The notes under the pieces are model-generated. The model was not told the DNA's origin. It saw only the letters and a program-made list of their open reading frames with translations, and did not search any database. Shown in pieces: positions 18,651 through 27,893 of a stretch of DNA of 64,000 nt. Both the position numbers and the translations under genes were made by a program. Position 1 is the stretch's first letter, and every line of letters starts with the position of its first letter. Source of the DNA: Bacteroides coprosuis DSM 18011 (GTDB lineage: Bacteria > Bacteroidota > Bacteroidia > Bacteroidales > Bacteroidaceae); assembly GCA_000212915.1 (NCBI GenBank), contig CM001167.1, forward strand, positions 1,294,780 to 1,358,779, read 5' to 3'.

Positions 18651-18983
18651 ATGTTGAAACGAATGATGTTATTCTTGTTGTGCTTTATCCCAATATTGCT
18701 GATGGCACAAAATATTGAAGGAACAGTAGTCAATGATCAAAAAGAGCCCATGGCAGGCGTGGCTATAACTTTACTTAATGCTGATTCAGAAGTTCTAATA
18801 GGAACAATAACAGCCAAAGATGGTACGTTTTCGTTGAATGTAGCTGAGAATGGAGAATATAGGGTAAGACTTATTTTCGTAGGCTACGAAGAAAAATTAA
18901 TTGATGTTGAAGTGAAAGGCGATGATGTGGACCTTAAAAAGGTCGTATTAGTGAAGGATAAAGAAGAAGAGGTTGATGAATAA
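18651..18983 (+). CDS. Small secreted protein made of one carboxypeptidase-regulatory-like domain
   Basis: A 110-residue protein with an N-terminal signal peptide (LFLLCFIPILLMAQ, cleavage near residue 20) followed by a single CarboxypepD_reg/CNA-B-like beta-sandwich: IEGTVVNDQKEPMAGVAITL then FVGYEEKLIDV. The same domain opens the TonB receptor at 34760, but here it stands alone, with an acidic tail KEEEVDE. It may be a shortened TonB-receptor plug or a free surface domain. The role is unknown. Confidence 0.75.
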   Translation: MLKRMMLFLLCFIPILLMAQNIEGTVVNDQKEPMAGVAITLLNADSEVLIGTITAKDGTFSLNVAENGEYRVRLIFVGYEEKLIDVEVKGDDVDLKKVVLVKDKEEEVDE

Positions 18984-19004
18984 ATAATTTTAAAAAGAGT
19001 ATAT

Positions 19005-19042
19005 AAATACCTGTCTAATTAAATTTAGTCAGGTATTTTTTT
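19005..19042 (+). terminator. Terminator after the small secreted protein gene
   Basis: AAATACCTG pairs with CAGGTATTT; an inner CTAA/TTAG pairing extends the stem; T7 follows. Confidence 0.8.
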
Positions 19043-19079
19043 GTGTAACTGAAAGCATATGATGTGTTAGCTACCCATT

Positions 19080-19352
19080 TTTAGGACGGTAATACCTCAT
19101 CATCATTCTTCTTTTTAGCATAGTAGAAATACGAACGATGAATCGACATTAACCTGCATGCCCGAGTGATGCTGATATCGTAATCCGTTACTATTTCTGT
19201 TACAATCTCTTTCTTTACCTCGGGCTCTATAGCTTTTTTTCGATAACATCCTTCAGAATCTTATTGTCCAAAGCTAAATCAGCATACATATGCTTTAAAC
19301 GAAGATTCTCCCCTTCAAGCTCCTTCAAACGCTTAATATGACTTGAATCCAT
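19080..19352 (-). pseudogene. IS3-family transposase remnant (OrfA C-terminus and OrfB N-terminus)
   Basis: On the minus strand from the ATG at 19352, about 42 codons read as the leucine-zipper end of an IS3-family (IS407-like) OrfA: HIKRLKELEGENLRLK then YADLALDNKILKDVI, ending in a stop. A -1 frame then continues as the start of OrfB (VTEIVTDYDISITRACRLM then IHRSFYYY) and breaks off after about 50 codons. The catalytic DDE part is absent. Terminal repeats were not identified. This is a dead fragment of an insertion sequence. Confidence 0.8.
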
Positions 19353-19536
19353 GCCACTGTACTAATTTAATGAATTTGGTCTAATTATTTTCGGTCTGAC
19401 TTTTAGGGAAACATACAGATAAAATAGTGGACAGTAAAATATTATTGTCAAAAAAATCTATATTGAGAATGATTGGTTATTTATAATTTATATAAAATCA
19501 GTTATGAGTTAACTTAGACAATGGGATTAGGCTCGA

Positions 19537-21042
19537 CTATTTCTTCTTTTTACGAACAATATAACCTGAAATTAAAACCCAGAAAACAATTAATCCAGCA
19601 AAAGAGATGAAGACTAATGTTCCTGAGCCCAAAAGCGTATAAATTCTTCCCGTATGTACTTCTAGAGCAACGTTCCACAAGGACATAGGCAAAACTCCAA
19701 ACTCATTGGGCATCTCTGCAAAATTCGATCCGTTCTCATATTCTACGATACACTCCTTCCCTTTAAAATCTTTACTAAAGCCTGATATCGCTCTTTTCCC
19801 AAATGGAGCACCACTAGTTGAAGAAGGTATTTCCCCTGTAAAATAATCGACTATTTCTTCAGTATCTCTATTCCAAGTAAAGAGTCCACTAAATGAGCCA
19901 ACTATCCACTGGTTGAGAGAATCTTTCTCCAATACATTTACACCCATTACACTAACAGGTGGAACTTTTCCTAGTTTCTGAGGAGTAGATTTCAAGTCTT
20001 TTAAACTATAAAAACCTTCAGAAGTAGAAAGTAACCATTCCTTTTTATGAGTGTCAAATCGTATGGCCCGTAGCTTATCATTCCAAGGATTATCACTCTG
20101 AAGAATCGTACCAGGAAGAGGGGATACTTTGTTTTTAGCAAGAGGAATGAGGATAGGAGGGCGTAAACACCAACCTGTAAAAGAGACAAAAAGTGTTAGA
20201 ATAATAGTATATCGACCTATTATATTATGCCAGTTTAGAGAGCCTTTAAGCAATCTTACACTCTGTTGAGGCTTTACTCCTTTTTGTTTCAGCCTTTTGA
20301 TATATTTGGGTAAGCACCAATATAATATCCCTGTTACCGAAAGTATAATGAGGACAACGGCTAATAGATCCATAAACACTTTACCTACTATACCAAAGAG
20401 TTCTCCACTGTGTAACAGCCATACAGTTCTAAATAGAGTGACTTTGGCATTATACCCTTTCGGTTTTTGTATCTCTATCTTTTCAAAACTTTGGTAGGGC
20501 GGAAGAGAAACATAGAGATGTGAGCGAGTAGCAAGAATCAGACTATCCTGATGAGTGATAATGTCTGTTAGTCGTTCGTTTGGACTATTGGGTGCAATCA
20601 TCCAACCCCTAGTTGAGTTGTATTGATAAAGAGTAAATTGAGCAGCAGCAAACAATTCTAGACTTGGTGTCTCTGCCATCGCTTGTATATTCCTATTATC
20701 TACTCCTTGAGGAAATCCCTTATTGAATTCTTTAAAAAAAGTGGCTCGCTTATCGCTTTTAAATATGCCTGCCGAACCATATATAAAAACTGTATTGGTG
20801 TCTTTTTGTAAAGAAATCGTTCCCCTTAAAAAATTATTATTCCATTTTTTGTATTCGAACAAAGAAGGAAGATACTTTCTGCTAATGTCTATCTGCGAGA
20901 CTAAAGTGCGGTGATTAAGTATAATCCCTGAGAGACTGAAGAGAAGTATAAAAAAGCAAAATAAAAGACCAAACCATTTATGGTGCTTTTTCCAAGTTCC
21001 TTTTTTCATTCGTGTATAAATAAATTGTGTTTGGCTTTGCAA
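19537..21042 (-). CDS. PepSY-associated transmembrane protein
   Basis: A 501-residue inner membrane protein. The first helix is HHKWFGLLFCFFILLFSLSG (about 20-42) with an HxxxG-type start. Others lie near 225-245, 270-292 and a last one near 470-495 before a poly-Lys tail. The order of helices with large extracytoplasmic loops is that of PepSY_TM/PiuB-like proteins, often linked to siderophore or iron reduction. Histidines in the helices (HH near the N-terminus, WH near 272, EVH near 460) could bind haem. No iron-uptake gene is adjacent, so the role is only inferred. A decayed IS3 fragment lies beyond each end. Confidence 0.8.
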   Translation of the reverse strand: MQSQTQFIYTRMKKGTWKKHHKWFGLLFCFFILLFSLSGIILNHRTLVSQIDISRKYLPSLFEYKKWNNNFLRGTISLQKDTNTVFIYGSAGIFKSDKRATFFKEFNKGFPQGVDNRNIQAMAETPSLELFAAAQFTLYQYNSTRGWMIAPNSPNERLTDIITHQDSLILATRSHLYVSLPPYQSFEKIEIQKPKGYNAKVTLFRTVWLLHSGELFGIVGKVFMDLLAVVLIILSVTGILYWCLPKYIKRLKQKGVKPQQSVRLLKGSLNWHNIIGRYTIILTLFVSFTGWCLRPPILIPLAKNKVSPLPGTILQSDNPWNDKLRAIRFDTHKKEWLLSTSEGFYSLKDLKSTPQKLGKVPPVSVMGVNVLEKDSLNQWIVGSFSGLFTWNRDTEEIVDYFTGEIPSSTSGAPFGKRAISGFSKDFKGKECIVEYENGSNFAEMPNEFGVLPMSLWNVALEVHTGRIYTLLGSGTLVFISFAGLIVFWVLISGYIVRKKKK

Positions 21043-21398
21043 TATACCATAGTTCTAGCATAAGAACGAATGAAGAGATTAAAATGATCTGTTTTTTGTG
21101 TAAAGAGATTGTGTCTAGTGTTTATGTTCCCGAATAGTTTCGTTGTTTGTGGAGTAACTGCTAGTATTACTAATAAACTGCTAGCAACAGATATCTTAAT
21201 ATGTAAAATGCCTTTTAAGGCTCAAAGGGTTTCGGGTTTGAGTGAAATAGGAAACCAATTTTATCTATATAAATAAAGATGATTGATATGGTATTGGAAA
21301 GGGATAGGTTGTACTAATTCAATCTATCTCTTTTTGGATAAGGCGGTTTGTTTTAACTAAGCTTTGTACTCCTCTTTAACACCGGTATGAGTTTGAGG
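21043..21398. other. Intergenic region upstream of the PepSY gene
   Basis: No gene seen. It should hold the promoter of the minus-strand PepSY gene. GGGATAG...CTATCTC at about 21300-21332 followed by T5 resembles a plus-strand terminator of a lost gene. Confidence 0.4.
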
Positions 21399-22200
21399 TG
21401 ACTCCAAAAGTTGGACATAAAATAAAAACAGATGAAAGATAAATTCCGTCACACGTTTGAGTTCCAATTAAATTAGGTTAGTCAAGCCTTAAATGGTCGT
21501 TCCTTAGCCGCGCTAGAAAGGACCTATCACACAAATACTAGAGATATCCGTATGTGGGTTCGTAGATAAAAACTCTATGGAGAAGTAGGTTTATACAATA
21601 GTATAGGTAATCGATTTAGCATCGAAGAGAAAGAAAAAAGAGTAGCTGATGTAATTGCTAATAAAAAAGTCTATCTTTACCTCAACGAGCTTTATACCAC
21701 AATGTTAGCTACAGCACTCTATTGGGTTGACTGCATAAAGTTAACAAAGGAGGTCTTCAAGCTTTAAGAGAGCCAAATGTATCTAAACGAAAACCTAAAT
21801 ACCCTTTGCCTATGGTACGACCTAAAAAGAAAGAACCCACAACAGAGTTGGAGAAACTACAGCTAGAGGTTTATAAATTAAGAGCAGAGAATGAGCTATT
21901 AAAAAAAGTAAAGGCTTTAGTTCAAGCACGAGAAGCCCGAGAACGCATGATTAGGCTCAAATCGCCCAAGAAGTAAGGCAGCAATACGACCTTGCAACCC
22001 TTTGGGATTGCAGTCAGATGGTTCGTTCAACGCTTTATTATCATATAAAACCTCAAAATAAATCTTCTAAAGAAAACTTTCATATTGAATTAATTAAGTA
22101 TATCTGTCTAAAGGCAGGAATATCCAAGGATCTAATTAATAGAGACTTCCATGCAAATCAGCCTTACAGGAAGTGGGATACAGATCTTTAATGAAGCCTA
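21399..22200 (+). mobile_element. Decayed IS3-family (IS150-like) insertion sequence
   Basis: The left edge reads TGACTCCAAAAGTTGGACAT, the form of an IS150-type terminal inverted repeat. Behind it are broken pieces of OrfA: SLAALERTYHTNTRDIRMWV followed by an in-frame stop, then GEVGLYNSIGNRFSIEEKEK, a frameshift, then NVSYSTLLGWLHKVNKGGLQ and PTTELEKLQLEVYKLRAENE. OrfB begins near 21965 (VRQQYDLATL... STLYYHIK) and stops after about 75 codons with no DDE core. At least one stop and several frameshifts are present. No right inverted repeat was found with certainty. Confidence 0.8.
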
Positions 22201-22347
22201 AAAATCTTATTCTTAATCATAAATAGAAAGCTTACTGCAAACTAAAACTTTATGATTTTGTTAATTCATCAAAGATGTAATTCGTGTTTATCTCTAGGGT
22301 TAAATGCGAATTACTTTTATATGTATTGAATTTTAAAATAAGATAGA

Positions 22348-22980
22348 ATGGATATTATTGACAGATTAAAATGGAGATATGCCACCAAAATGATGGTCCA
22401 TAAGGTAGTACCTCAAGAAAAAGTCGATCGAATTCTTGAAGCTGCTCGTATGGCTCCAACTTCAAGTGGACTACAACCTTATGAAATATATGTAATTACA
22501 AATACTGAATTAAAAAACAAGATACAAAAGATAGCCTATGATCAACAGGTAGTAGGGCAGTGTTCCCACTTATTAGTATTTGCTGTTTGGGATAACTATA
22601 CAGAAGATCGCATTAACTATATGTTCGATTTAACAAATGAAGTAAGAGGGCATACCAATGATTATTGGGAGGCTTATCGCAACAAGTTATTGAACTTTTA
22701 TCCTCCTAGAGATTCTGAGGAAAACTTTGATCATATTGCCCGTCAGTCTTACCTTGGATTCATGTCGGCAATTATGGCTGCTGCTTTTGAAGAAGTAGAT
22801 GCTACACCGATGGAAGGCTTTGATAATGATGCTTTAGATGAATTGTTGGGATTGAGAGAGAAAGGTTTGCGTAGCACTTTAATGCTTCCTTTAGGATATA
22901 GAGATGTCAACGAAGATTGGCTGGTCAATCAAGCTAAAGTACGAAGACCTAAAGATGAATTTATCACTTATTTGAAGTAA
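22348..22980 (+). CDS. Nitroreductase family NAD(P)H-dependent oxidoreductase
   Basis: A 210-residue flavoprotein of the NfsB/NTR fold. Seen: the N-terminal RYATK block, ARMAPTSSGLQPYEIYVI (FMN phosphate and ring contacts), QCSHLLVFAVWD, and the late LPLGYRD block with a C-terminal basic RRPKDEF. Such enzymes reduce nitro groups, quinones or other acceptors with NAD(P)H and FMN. Length is normal. It lies just after the dead IS remnant and converges on the ornithine cyclodeaminase-family gene with a shared hairpin. Physiological substrate unknown. Confidence 0.9.
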   Translation: MDIIDRLKWRYATKMMVHKVVPQEKVDRILEAARMAPTSSGLQPYEIYVITNTELKNKIQKIAYDQQVVGQCSHLLVFAVWDNYTEDRINYMFDLTNEVRGHTNDYWEAYRNKLLNFYPPRDSEENFDHIARQSYLGFMSAIMAAAFEEVDATPMEGFDNDALDELLGLREKGLRSTLMLPLGYRDVNEDWLVNQAKVRRPKDEFITYLK

Positions 22981-23027
22981 GCGTATTATCCGAGTAGTTA
23001 ATACTACCCGAATAAATAGATATAAGC

Positions 23028-23059
23028 GACAGATTGAGAAGTAATCAATCTGTCGTTTT
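23028..23059 (+). terminator. Hairpin between convergent genes
   Basis: GACAGATTG pairs with CAATCTGTC around a 9-base loop, followed by GTTTTG. It overlaps the end of the minus-strand cyclodeaminase-like gene. Confidence 0.65.
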
Positions 23060-23962
23060 GCTTTCTAATATTCTTTTAGCTACTCTACAAGCAGCTAAAT
23101 CCCAAGCAGCACAACCCACGCTTTTAAAGAAGATTGGGCGGTTCGAAGTATTGAGTAGATTTATATCTGTTTGGATTGCATCCGTGAGTGGTAATACTTC
23201 GTTCCAATCTACTCCTGCTTGAAGAATATCTCCTGCTTCTTCTAAAGCACTTTGAATATCATCTACAAAAATCAAACTATTTCGTACTACAGAAGCTTCA
23301 ATTTCTGCCTTTTCGGGTTGAAAAACTCCCACGCCTATTACCAAACGCTCTGGCCTTGCCATATCAAAATAGACGGGCGTTGGACTAGTAGTAGTGGTAA
23401 TCACCACATCTACCTCATCGGGTAACTGAGTAGCAGGAATCAGAGTTAAGGGTAAGTTTTCTCTTTCCTTGCAGTACTGAGTAGCATTATCCATATTTCT
23501 ACCTATAATATAGAGGGTAGAATTAGGATATAAATGAGCTATAGCCTCGGTATGATTGGATGCTTGATCTCCATTTCCATATAAGGCAAAGATCGAAGTC
23601 TTCTTGGCAAGAAGTTTTACTCCAAGCATACTCACAGCAGCAGTTCGCCTAGCTGTAACAGTAGGGGCATCTAAAATGTATTCGGGTATTCCTGTATTTA
23701 CATCCCATATAATCAGCTCACCATTAATCGTGCGTAGCCCCATAGAGGGGTTTTCGGGACAGATATTGATTAATTTCGTCATGGCAATGTCGGGAGCGCT
23801 TGCAGGCATAGCTAGCATAACACCGCTTTCTATGGGAGTAACTAGTCGGGTAGGACTACTAATAGTGCCTTTAGCATAGTCTATTGCAGCTTTTTCTATT
23901 GCTGATACAAGTTTAGTAAAGGGAAGTAATTTTTTGGTCTCTTGGATATCAAAGTATTTCAT
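23045..23962 (-). CDS. Ornithine cyclodeaminase/mu-crystallin family protein
   Basis: A 305-residue protein with the OCD/mu-crystallin layout: an N-terminal substrate-binding part (VMLAMPASAPDIAMTKLINI) and a Rossmann domain with FALYGNGDQASNHTEAI. The usual nucleotide loop is GxGxQA, so the first two positions differ slightly (GNGDQA). Family members include ornithine cyclodeaminase, alanine dehydrogenase and imine reductases such as pyrroline- or piperideine-carboxylate reductases. Sequence alone does not decide among them. Its own promoter faces a region with a kinase fragment. Confidence 0.85.
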   Translation of the reverse strand: MKYFDIQETKKLLPFTKLVSAIEKAAIDYAKGTISSPTRLVTPIESGVMLAMPASAPDIAMTKLINICPENPSMGLRTINGELIIWDVNTGIPEYILDAPTVTARRTAAVSMLGVKLLAKKTSIFALYGNGDQASNHTEAIAHLYPNSTLYIIGRNMDNATQYCKERENLPLTLIPATQLPDEVDVVITTTTSPTPVYFDMARPERLVIGVGVFQPEKAEIEASVVRNSLIFVDDIQSALEEAGDILQAGVDWNEVLPLTDAIQTDINLLNTSNRPIFFKSVGCAAWDLAACRVAKRILESKTTD

Positions 23963-24043
23963 AATGTTTAGTTTATTGCGTAGAAGATAAAAACAATATT
24001 CAATACTCGATAAAATGCTATATAAATATTGACTTATAACACC

Positions 24044-24190
24044 TTATTTTTTCTTCAATGTTACAGTGAAGGTACTACCGATTCCGAGTACGCTACCTAC
24101 TGCTATCTTTCCTTCTTGAGCTTCAATAAATTCTTTATTAATAGATAATTCTAACCCATGACTATCCTGTTTTGTTCCTGAAATCTTGAA
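24044..24190 (-). pseudogene. C-terminal fragment of a sensor histidine kinase
   Basis: On the minus strand, about 48 codons end in a stop at 24044 and read as the last part of an HATPase_c domain: GTKQDSHGLELSINKEFIEA then GKIAVGSVLGIGSTFTVTL. This is the G2 box and final strands of a two-component histidine kinase. The second glycine of the GxGL box is replaced (HGLELS), fitting decay. Nothing upstream continues the frame and no response regulator is near. A relic, not a gene. Confidence 0.8.
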
Positions 24191-24344
24191 AAAAGACAAA
24201 ATACTTTGTCTCTATATCGAGGTCTTATATTTTGTTTTTTATTTATCGACTAAATCTATAAGTAAAAAATAGATACAGAAACTAGTTTCAGTTAGTAATA
24301 TAAAATTCCTTCTTTTAAAGAATCTACACTCTAGATAAACTTTG

Positions 24345-24420
24345 ACACCGACATGATGATGCTTTGACACCGACATGTTACCCTTTTGACCCTGATATCG
24401 TAATGTCTTGACACCGATAG
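24345..24420. repeat. Intergenic TTGACACCGACAT repeat cluster
   Basis: Within about 75 bases TTGACACCGACAT occurs twice, followed by a variant TTGACCCTGATATCG and then TTGACACCGATAGG. The last two units fall inside the copy of the roughly 800-bp direct repeat starting at 24385. The same units recur at 29987-30020, and related ones at 11481-11537 and 59500-59536. Confidence 0.7.
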
Positions 24421-24515
24421 GAGAAAACAGAATAATACGTTACTTTTGAATGGAATTGAAATAAATTTACAATGGAGTGAAATAGTATAGAGTAGATTAC
24501 CCTATGCGGTAATAG

Positions 24516-24564
24516 AAAAGAAGGAGTAGTGCATTATAATCTTAGCAGTGCTACCCCTTCTTTT
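24516..24564 (-). terminator. Terminator, duplicated copy A
   Basis: Same hairpin as at 30118-30167: AAAAGAAGG...GTAG with CTAC..CCTTCTTTT. It is a by-product of the duplication. Confidence 0.6.
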
Positions 24565-24595
24565 ACAAGTGTCAATTTTGTAGCTTGACGTCTGA

Positions 24596-25187
24596 TTATC
24601 GAATTATATGATTAGTAATAACATTAATTGAGTGAGTAAAAACTCGCATAAACATGGTCAGAGGATATACTGTAGCATAGCTGACAGAATGTATTCCACT
24701 TTCACTCATTTCATTAACAATAGCCAAAGCGGGTGCATCAGTCATGGCTCCAGCCATTAGTCCACACATTGTAAAGTAATTCATCTTATATATCTTACGA
24801 ACAACGAATCCCATTATCAATAGTGGAATGACTGTAATCAGAAGACCATAACCAATCCATTTATATCCACCATTAACGATGGAGTCTATAAAACTGCCCC
24901 CTACACTTAATCCTACACTAGCAAGGAATAAAGCTATCCCTATTTCCCTCAGCATTAAAGTGGCACTTTCTGTTGTATAGGTAACAATCTTGTATTTCGG
25001 ACCGAATCGGCTTATCAATATGGCTATAATAAGTGGTCCTCCTGCCAAGCCTAATTTTACAGGCTGTGGAATACCTGGAAAAATAAGAGGAATGCTACCC
25101 AAAATAATACCGATAGCAATTCCTATAAATATTTGAAATAGATTAGGAAGGTTTAGTTTTTTTAAGAGAATTACCTAGTCTTTTTAC
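24596..25187 (-). pseudogene. Truncated duplicate of the AspT/YidE-type transporter gene
   Basis: It encodes the last ~180 residues of the transporter found whole at 30206-31858, from the second membrane half ([20 protein letters not shown]) to the end. An extra A in the run near 24640 shifts the frame, so it ends [14 protein letters not shown] instead of [11 protein letters not shown]. There is no promoter or 5' part, since the homology is cut by the insert. An internal Met gives an apparently open frame of 168 residues (start 25102), but it lacks half the transport unit. It is best read as a scar of duplication. Confidence 0.88.
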
Positions 25188-25236
25188 AGGTGATCCATTA
25201 ATCTTTTATATTCTTAAATGTTTTTTATTAAACAAC

Positions 25237-25275
25237 AACGGCTTGAGTTATTTTGTTACCCAAGCCGTTTGTTTT
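25237..25275 (-). terminator. Terminator after the AAA+ gene
   Basis: AACGGCTTG pairs with CAAGCCGTT around a 15-base loop, about 35 bases past the AAA+ stop. The minus-strand side continues into a T-containing stretch. Confidence 0.65.
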
Positions 25276-25308
25276 AACTAACGCACTTTATGAAGGAGTG
25301 TCATGATA

Positions 25309-26403
25309 TCATAAAGTTAGTGGTAAATCATTTTCTGATAGTTCTTTTAATTCTTGCATTGTCGGTGATTCTACTTTAGCAATTCGACGAGCATGATTCA
25401 TAATCATTGATTCGAAGATATTGCGTACAAAACGTCCATTTGCAAATTCTTTCCCAGAAGATTGAGTTGTGTCCAAAAGTAACTGCTTCAAAACTTCTTG
25501 TGTTCTGTCTGATAGAAAATAATCCTCCTTTTCACTCATATAACATAAAATATCCATGAGTTCGTTTGCATTATAATTATCAAATTCAATAAATGTATTG
25601 AATCGAGATTTAAGTCCTGGATTTGAATCAAAAAATTGCTTCATGGGATCGGTATAGCCAGCTACGATAACAACCAAATCTTTCCGATACTCTTCCAATG
25701 CTTTTGTTAATTCTGTTAGACATTCTCTTCCATATGAATCGTTAGAGTCATTTTCTGTAATACTATATGCTTCATCTATAAACAACACTCCACCCTTTGC
25801 TTTTTTAATGACATCTTTCACTTTATGTGCCGTTTGTCCTTGATAACCAGCAATAAGGTCAGTTCTTGATACTTCCATGAAATGACCTTTTGACAAGAGA
25901 CCTAACTTTTGATAGATTCTACCAACTATTCTGGCAACAGTTGTTTTTCCGGTACCAGGATTACCTATAAAAGCTAAATGCATTGTACTTTTAGGAGAAT
26001 GTAAACCTTTCTCTTTTCTCAATAATTGAACTTTTTGAAAAGCAATTAAATCATTTACCTTTGATTTTACATTATTCAAACCAACCAATTGATTTAATTG
26101 GAGTGTCAATTCTTCTAAGGTAGAATGGTCTTCTTCTATTTCTGCCTTTGAAAGCATATAAGTTAGTTGCTTATGACCATAAAAACTGATTAGTGAATCT
26201 TTGGTCGCAATAGCGATTTGAGTTATATGAGAATTCTTTAACTCTGATGCTCGTTCGATGAATTTGCATAACAATTTTGTCGCTTCTATTTTGTTCTCGA
26301 TTATCGCAAGAGCGCAATTCGTAATATTACCATTACTATTTGTAATCGCATCAAGGCGAGAACAATTTTGAATCAGGTTTTGCTCGTAATTAGTTATCTT
26401 CAT
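25309..26403 (-). CDS. AAA+ ATPase of the CbbX/SpoVK type
   Basis: A 364-residue protein. The first ~110 residues are helical. The AAA+ core has Walker A GNPGTGKTT near 151, the pore-loop-like GYQGQTAHKV block near 190, Walker B GVLFIDEAYS near 210, sensor 1 VVIVAGY near 248, an arginine-finger block NPGLKSRF near 263, and sensor 2 (GNGRFVRN-like, here FANGRFVRNIFE) near 325. This subfamily includes CbbX, SpoVK and EccA, remodellers working on partner proteins. Its ATG overlaps the stop of the upstream gene by four bases, so it is coupled to the coiled-coil protein. It probably remodels or activates the two upstream products. Family is certain; role is inference. Confidence 0.9.
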   Translation of the reverse strand: MKITNYEQNLIQNCSRLDAITNSNGNITNCALAIIENKIEATKLLCKFIERASELKNSHITQIAIATKDSLISFYGHKQLTYMLSKAEIEEDHSTLEELTLQLNQLVGLNNVKSKVNDLIAFQKVQLLRKEKGLHSPKSTMHLAFIGNPGTGKTTVARIVGRIYQKLGLLSKGHFMEVSRTDLIAGYQGQTAHKVKDVIKKAKGGVLFIDEAYSITENDSNDSYGRECLTELTKALEEYRKDLVVIVAGYTDPMKQFFDSNPGLKSRFNTFIEFDNYNANELMDILCYMSEKEDYFLSDRTQEVLKQLLLDTTQSSGKEFANGRFVRNIFESMIMNHARRIAKVESPTMQELKELSENDLPLTL

Positions 26404-27893
26404 ATTACTCCGAATGCTTGAATTATAAGATGAAGGATTGAAAGGAAGACAGCTGTTCCACCTATATAATAGGCTGTTTTGATTTTTTTATCGTACAGTT
26501 GATGTGCTGCATTGTTTGATTCTATCATCCTCTGAATAGATTCTTTTATTCCGACTTCAGAAGTATGAATTTCTGAGATAAAATTATCAACTTGCTGATG
26601 AAAACCAGCCAAGTTAGCCTTCTGTTCCTCTACATTACTCCAGATAGTATCTATATCGCCAAGGTGTTCGTGAGATTCAAGTACGGAGCGGTACTGCTGT
26701 AACGTAACAATATCATCATTGATTCGTTCCGTTGTTTGATTGACCTTTTCTATGAAACCATCAACCTGCTGATGAAAACCAGCCAAGTTAGCTTTGTGTT
26801 CCTCTACATCACTCCAGATAGTATCTATATCGCCAAGGTGTTCGTGAGATTCAAGTACGAAGCGGTACTGCTGTAACGTAACAATATCATCATTGATTCG
26901 TTCCGTTGTTTGATTGACCTTTTCTATGAAACCATCAACCTGCTGATGGAAACCAGCCAAGTTAGCCTTGTGTTCCTCTACATCACTCCAGATAGTATCT
27001 ATATCGCCAAGGTGTTCGTGAGATTCAAGTACAAAGCGGTACTGCTGTAACGTAACAATATCATCATTGATTCGTTCCGTTGTTTGATTGACCTTTTCTA
27101 TGAAACCATCAACCTGCTGATGAAAACCAGCCAAGTTAGCCTTGTGTTCCTCTACATCATTCCAGATAGTATCTATATCTTTATAATGAAGATTTGATGA
27201 TAGTTGAGAAAAAATAGTGTTCAATACATTACTTTTTTCTTCTTGATTCTTAATAAGAGATAATAAATTCTTACTTTTATCAACATCTGTATCAATTAAG
27301 GATTGTTTATTAAGAAGAAAAGTATAGCATGTTTGTAAGGTAGATACCGTTTTCATAAAAGATGGTATTTGCCTTATTTTATAATTATCATCTAGTTTCT
27401 TTGTAATTTCATCGTATGACAAAACATTTTGCTTTTGGGTGTTTATTGTTTTCTCGATACGTTCAACTGTCGCTTTCAGATTAACAAGCCCTACAACTGT
27501 TTTTTTAAGGTTTTCAACTGTCACTTTAATATTAGCCTGAGCTTTCGATGCTTGTTGACTTGCCTCTTTTGCACTTTCAATAGAGCCAATAATTCCACTG
27601 ATATATTCTCCATCAAGAAAATCAAAAGCATTGTAAACTTCTTTGAATTCACTAATAATATTCCTAAGTGAGAAGTTGACAGATGTAAACTTATCTTGAA
27701 CTTTACCTATAAAAGTGTTCATCTCAGAGCCTGTTACTTTATGGTCTCCAAGTCCAAATAGTCCACCGTCAATTTCTACTCGGTCAAAGCAAGGATTGGA
27801 TGGAAGATTTTTAGAGAATATTTTAATTTTCTCTTTTGCATCCTCAAATTTATGTTTTTTTATTAAAATCTTGCCCATATTATAAATTATCAA
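26400..27893 (-). CDS. Coiled-coil protein with tandem 58-residue repeats and C-terminal membrane anchor
   Basis: A 497-residue protein I cannot place in a family. Residues ~30-240 are helical coiled coil. Residues ~243-415 are three near-identical 58-residue units (each DIDTIWSDVEEHKANLAGFH...QQYRFVLESHEHLG), with a fourth divergent unit up to ~470. The C-terminus is a single hydrophobic helix (YYIGGTAVFLSILHLIIQAF, about 472-491), giving a tail-anchored form with the bulk in the cytosol. ATG coupling with the AAA+ gene (overlap 4) and overlap of 14 bases with the upstream gene make one operon. It may be a scaffold or tether between the membrane and the AAA+ partner. Function unknown. Confidence 0.8.
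   Translation of the reverse strand: MIIYNMGKILIKKHKFEDAKEKIKIFSKNLPSNPCFDRVEIDGGLFGLGDHKVTGSEMNTFIGKVQDKFTSVNFSLRNIISEFKEVYNAFDFLDGEYISGIIGSIESAKEASQQASKAQANIKVTVENLKKTVVGLVNLKATVERIEKTINTQKQNVLSYDEITKKLDDNYKIRQIPSFMKTVSTLQTCYTFLLNKQSLIDTDVDKSKNLLSLIKNQEEKSNVLNTIFSQLSSNLHYKDIDTIWNDVEEHKANLAGFHQQVDGFIEKVNQTTERINDDIVTLQQYRFVLESHEHLGDIDTIWSDVEEHKANLAGFHQQVDGFIEKVNQTTERINDDIVTLQQYRFVLESHEHLGDIDTIWSDVEEHKANLAGFHQQVDGFIEKVNQTTERINDDIVTLQQYRSVLESHEHLGDIDTIWSNVEEQKANLAGFHQQVDNFISEIHTSEVGIKESIQRMIESNNAAHQLYDKKIKTAYYIGGTAVFLSILHLIIQAFGVI
26647..27168 (-). repeat. Three 174-bp tandem repeats inside the coiled-coil gene
   Basis: Units at 26647-26820, 26821-26994 and 26995-27168 differ by only one to four bases from each other, and the period is exactly 174 bases (58 codons). 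A partial, more diverged unit continues to about 26590. Such low divergence indicates recent expansion, and the copy number may vary between strains. Confidence 0.95.

Larger units (their letters stand above)
24385..25187. repeat. Long direct repeat, copy A (3' end of transporter gene plus flank)
   Basis: About 800 bases nearly identical to 29987-30786 in the same orientation. It contains the last third of the AspT/YidE-type gene, its terminator and about 130 bases beyond. Differences are a few base changes in the first 60 bases, one extra A near 24640 that shifts the frame, and one extra T near 25160. Similarity stops abruptly at TTTTAC near 25187, where the insert begins. Confidence 0.9.

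Noticed and set aside
24596-25102. A separate 168-residue membrane protein
   Set aside because: It is the frameshifted duplicate of the end of the intact transporter, lacking half the transport unit and any promoter.
26647-27168. CRISPR array, because of regular repeats
   Set aside because: The 174-bp units are contiguous with no spacers and are in frame within a protein gene.
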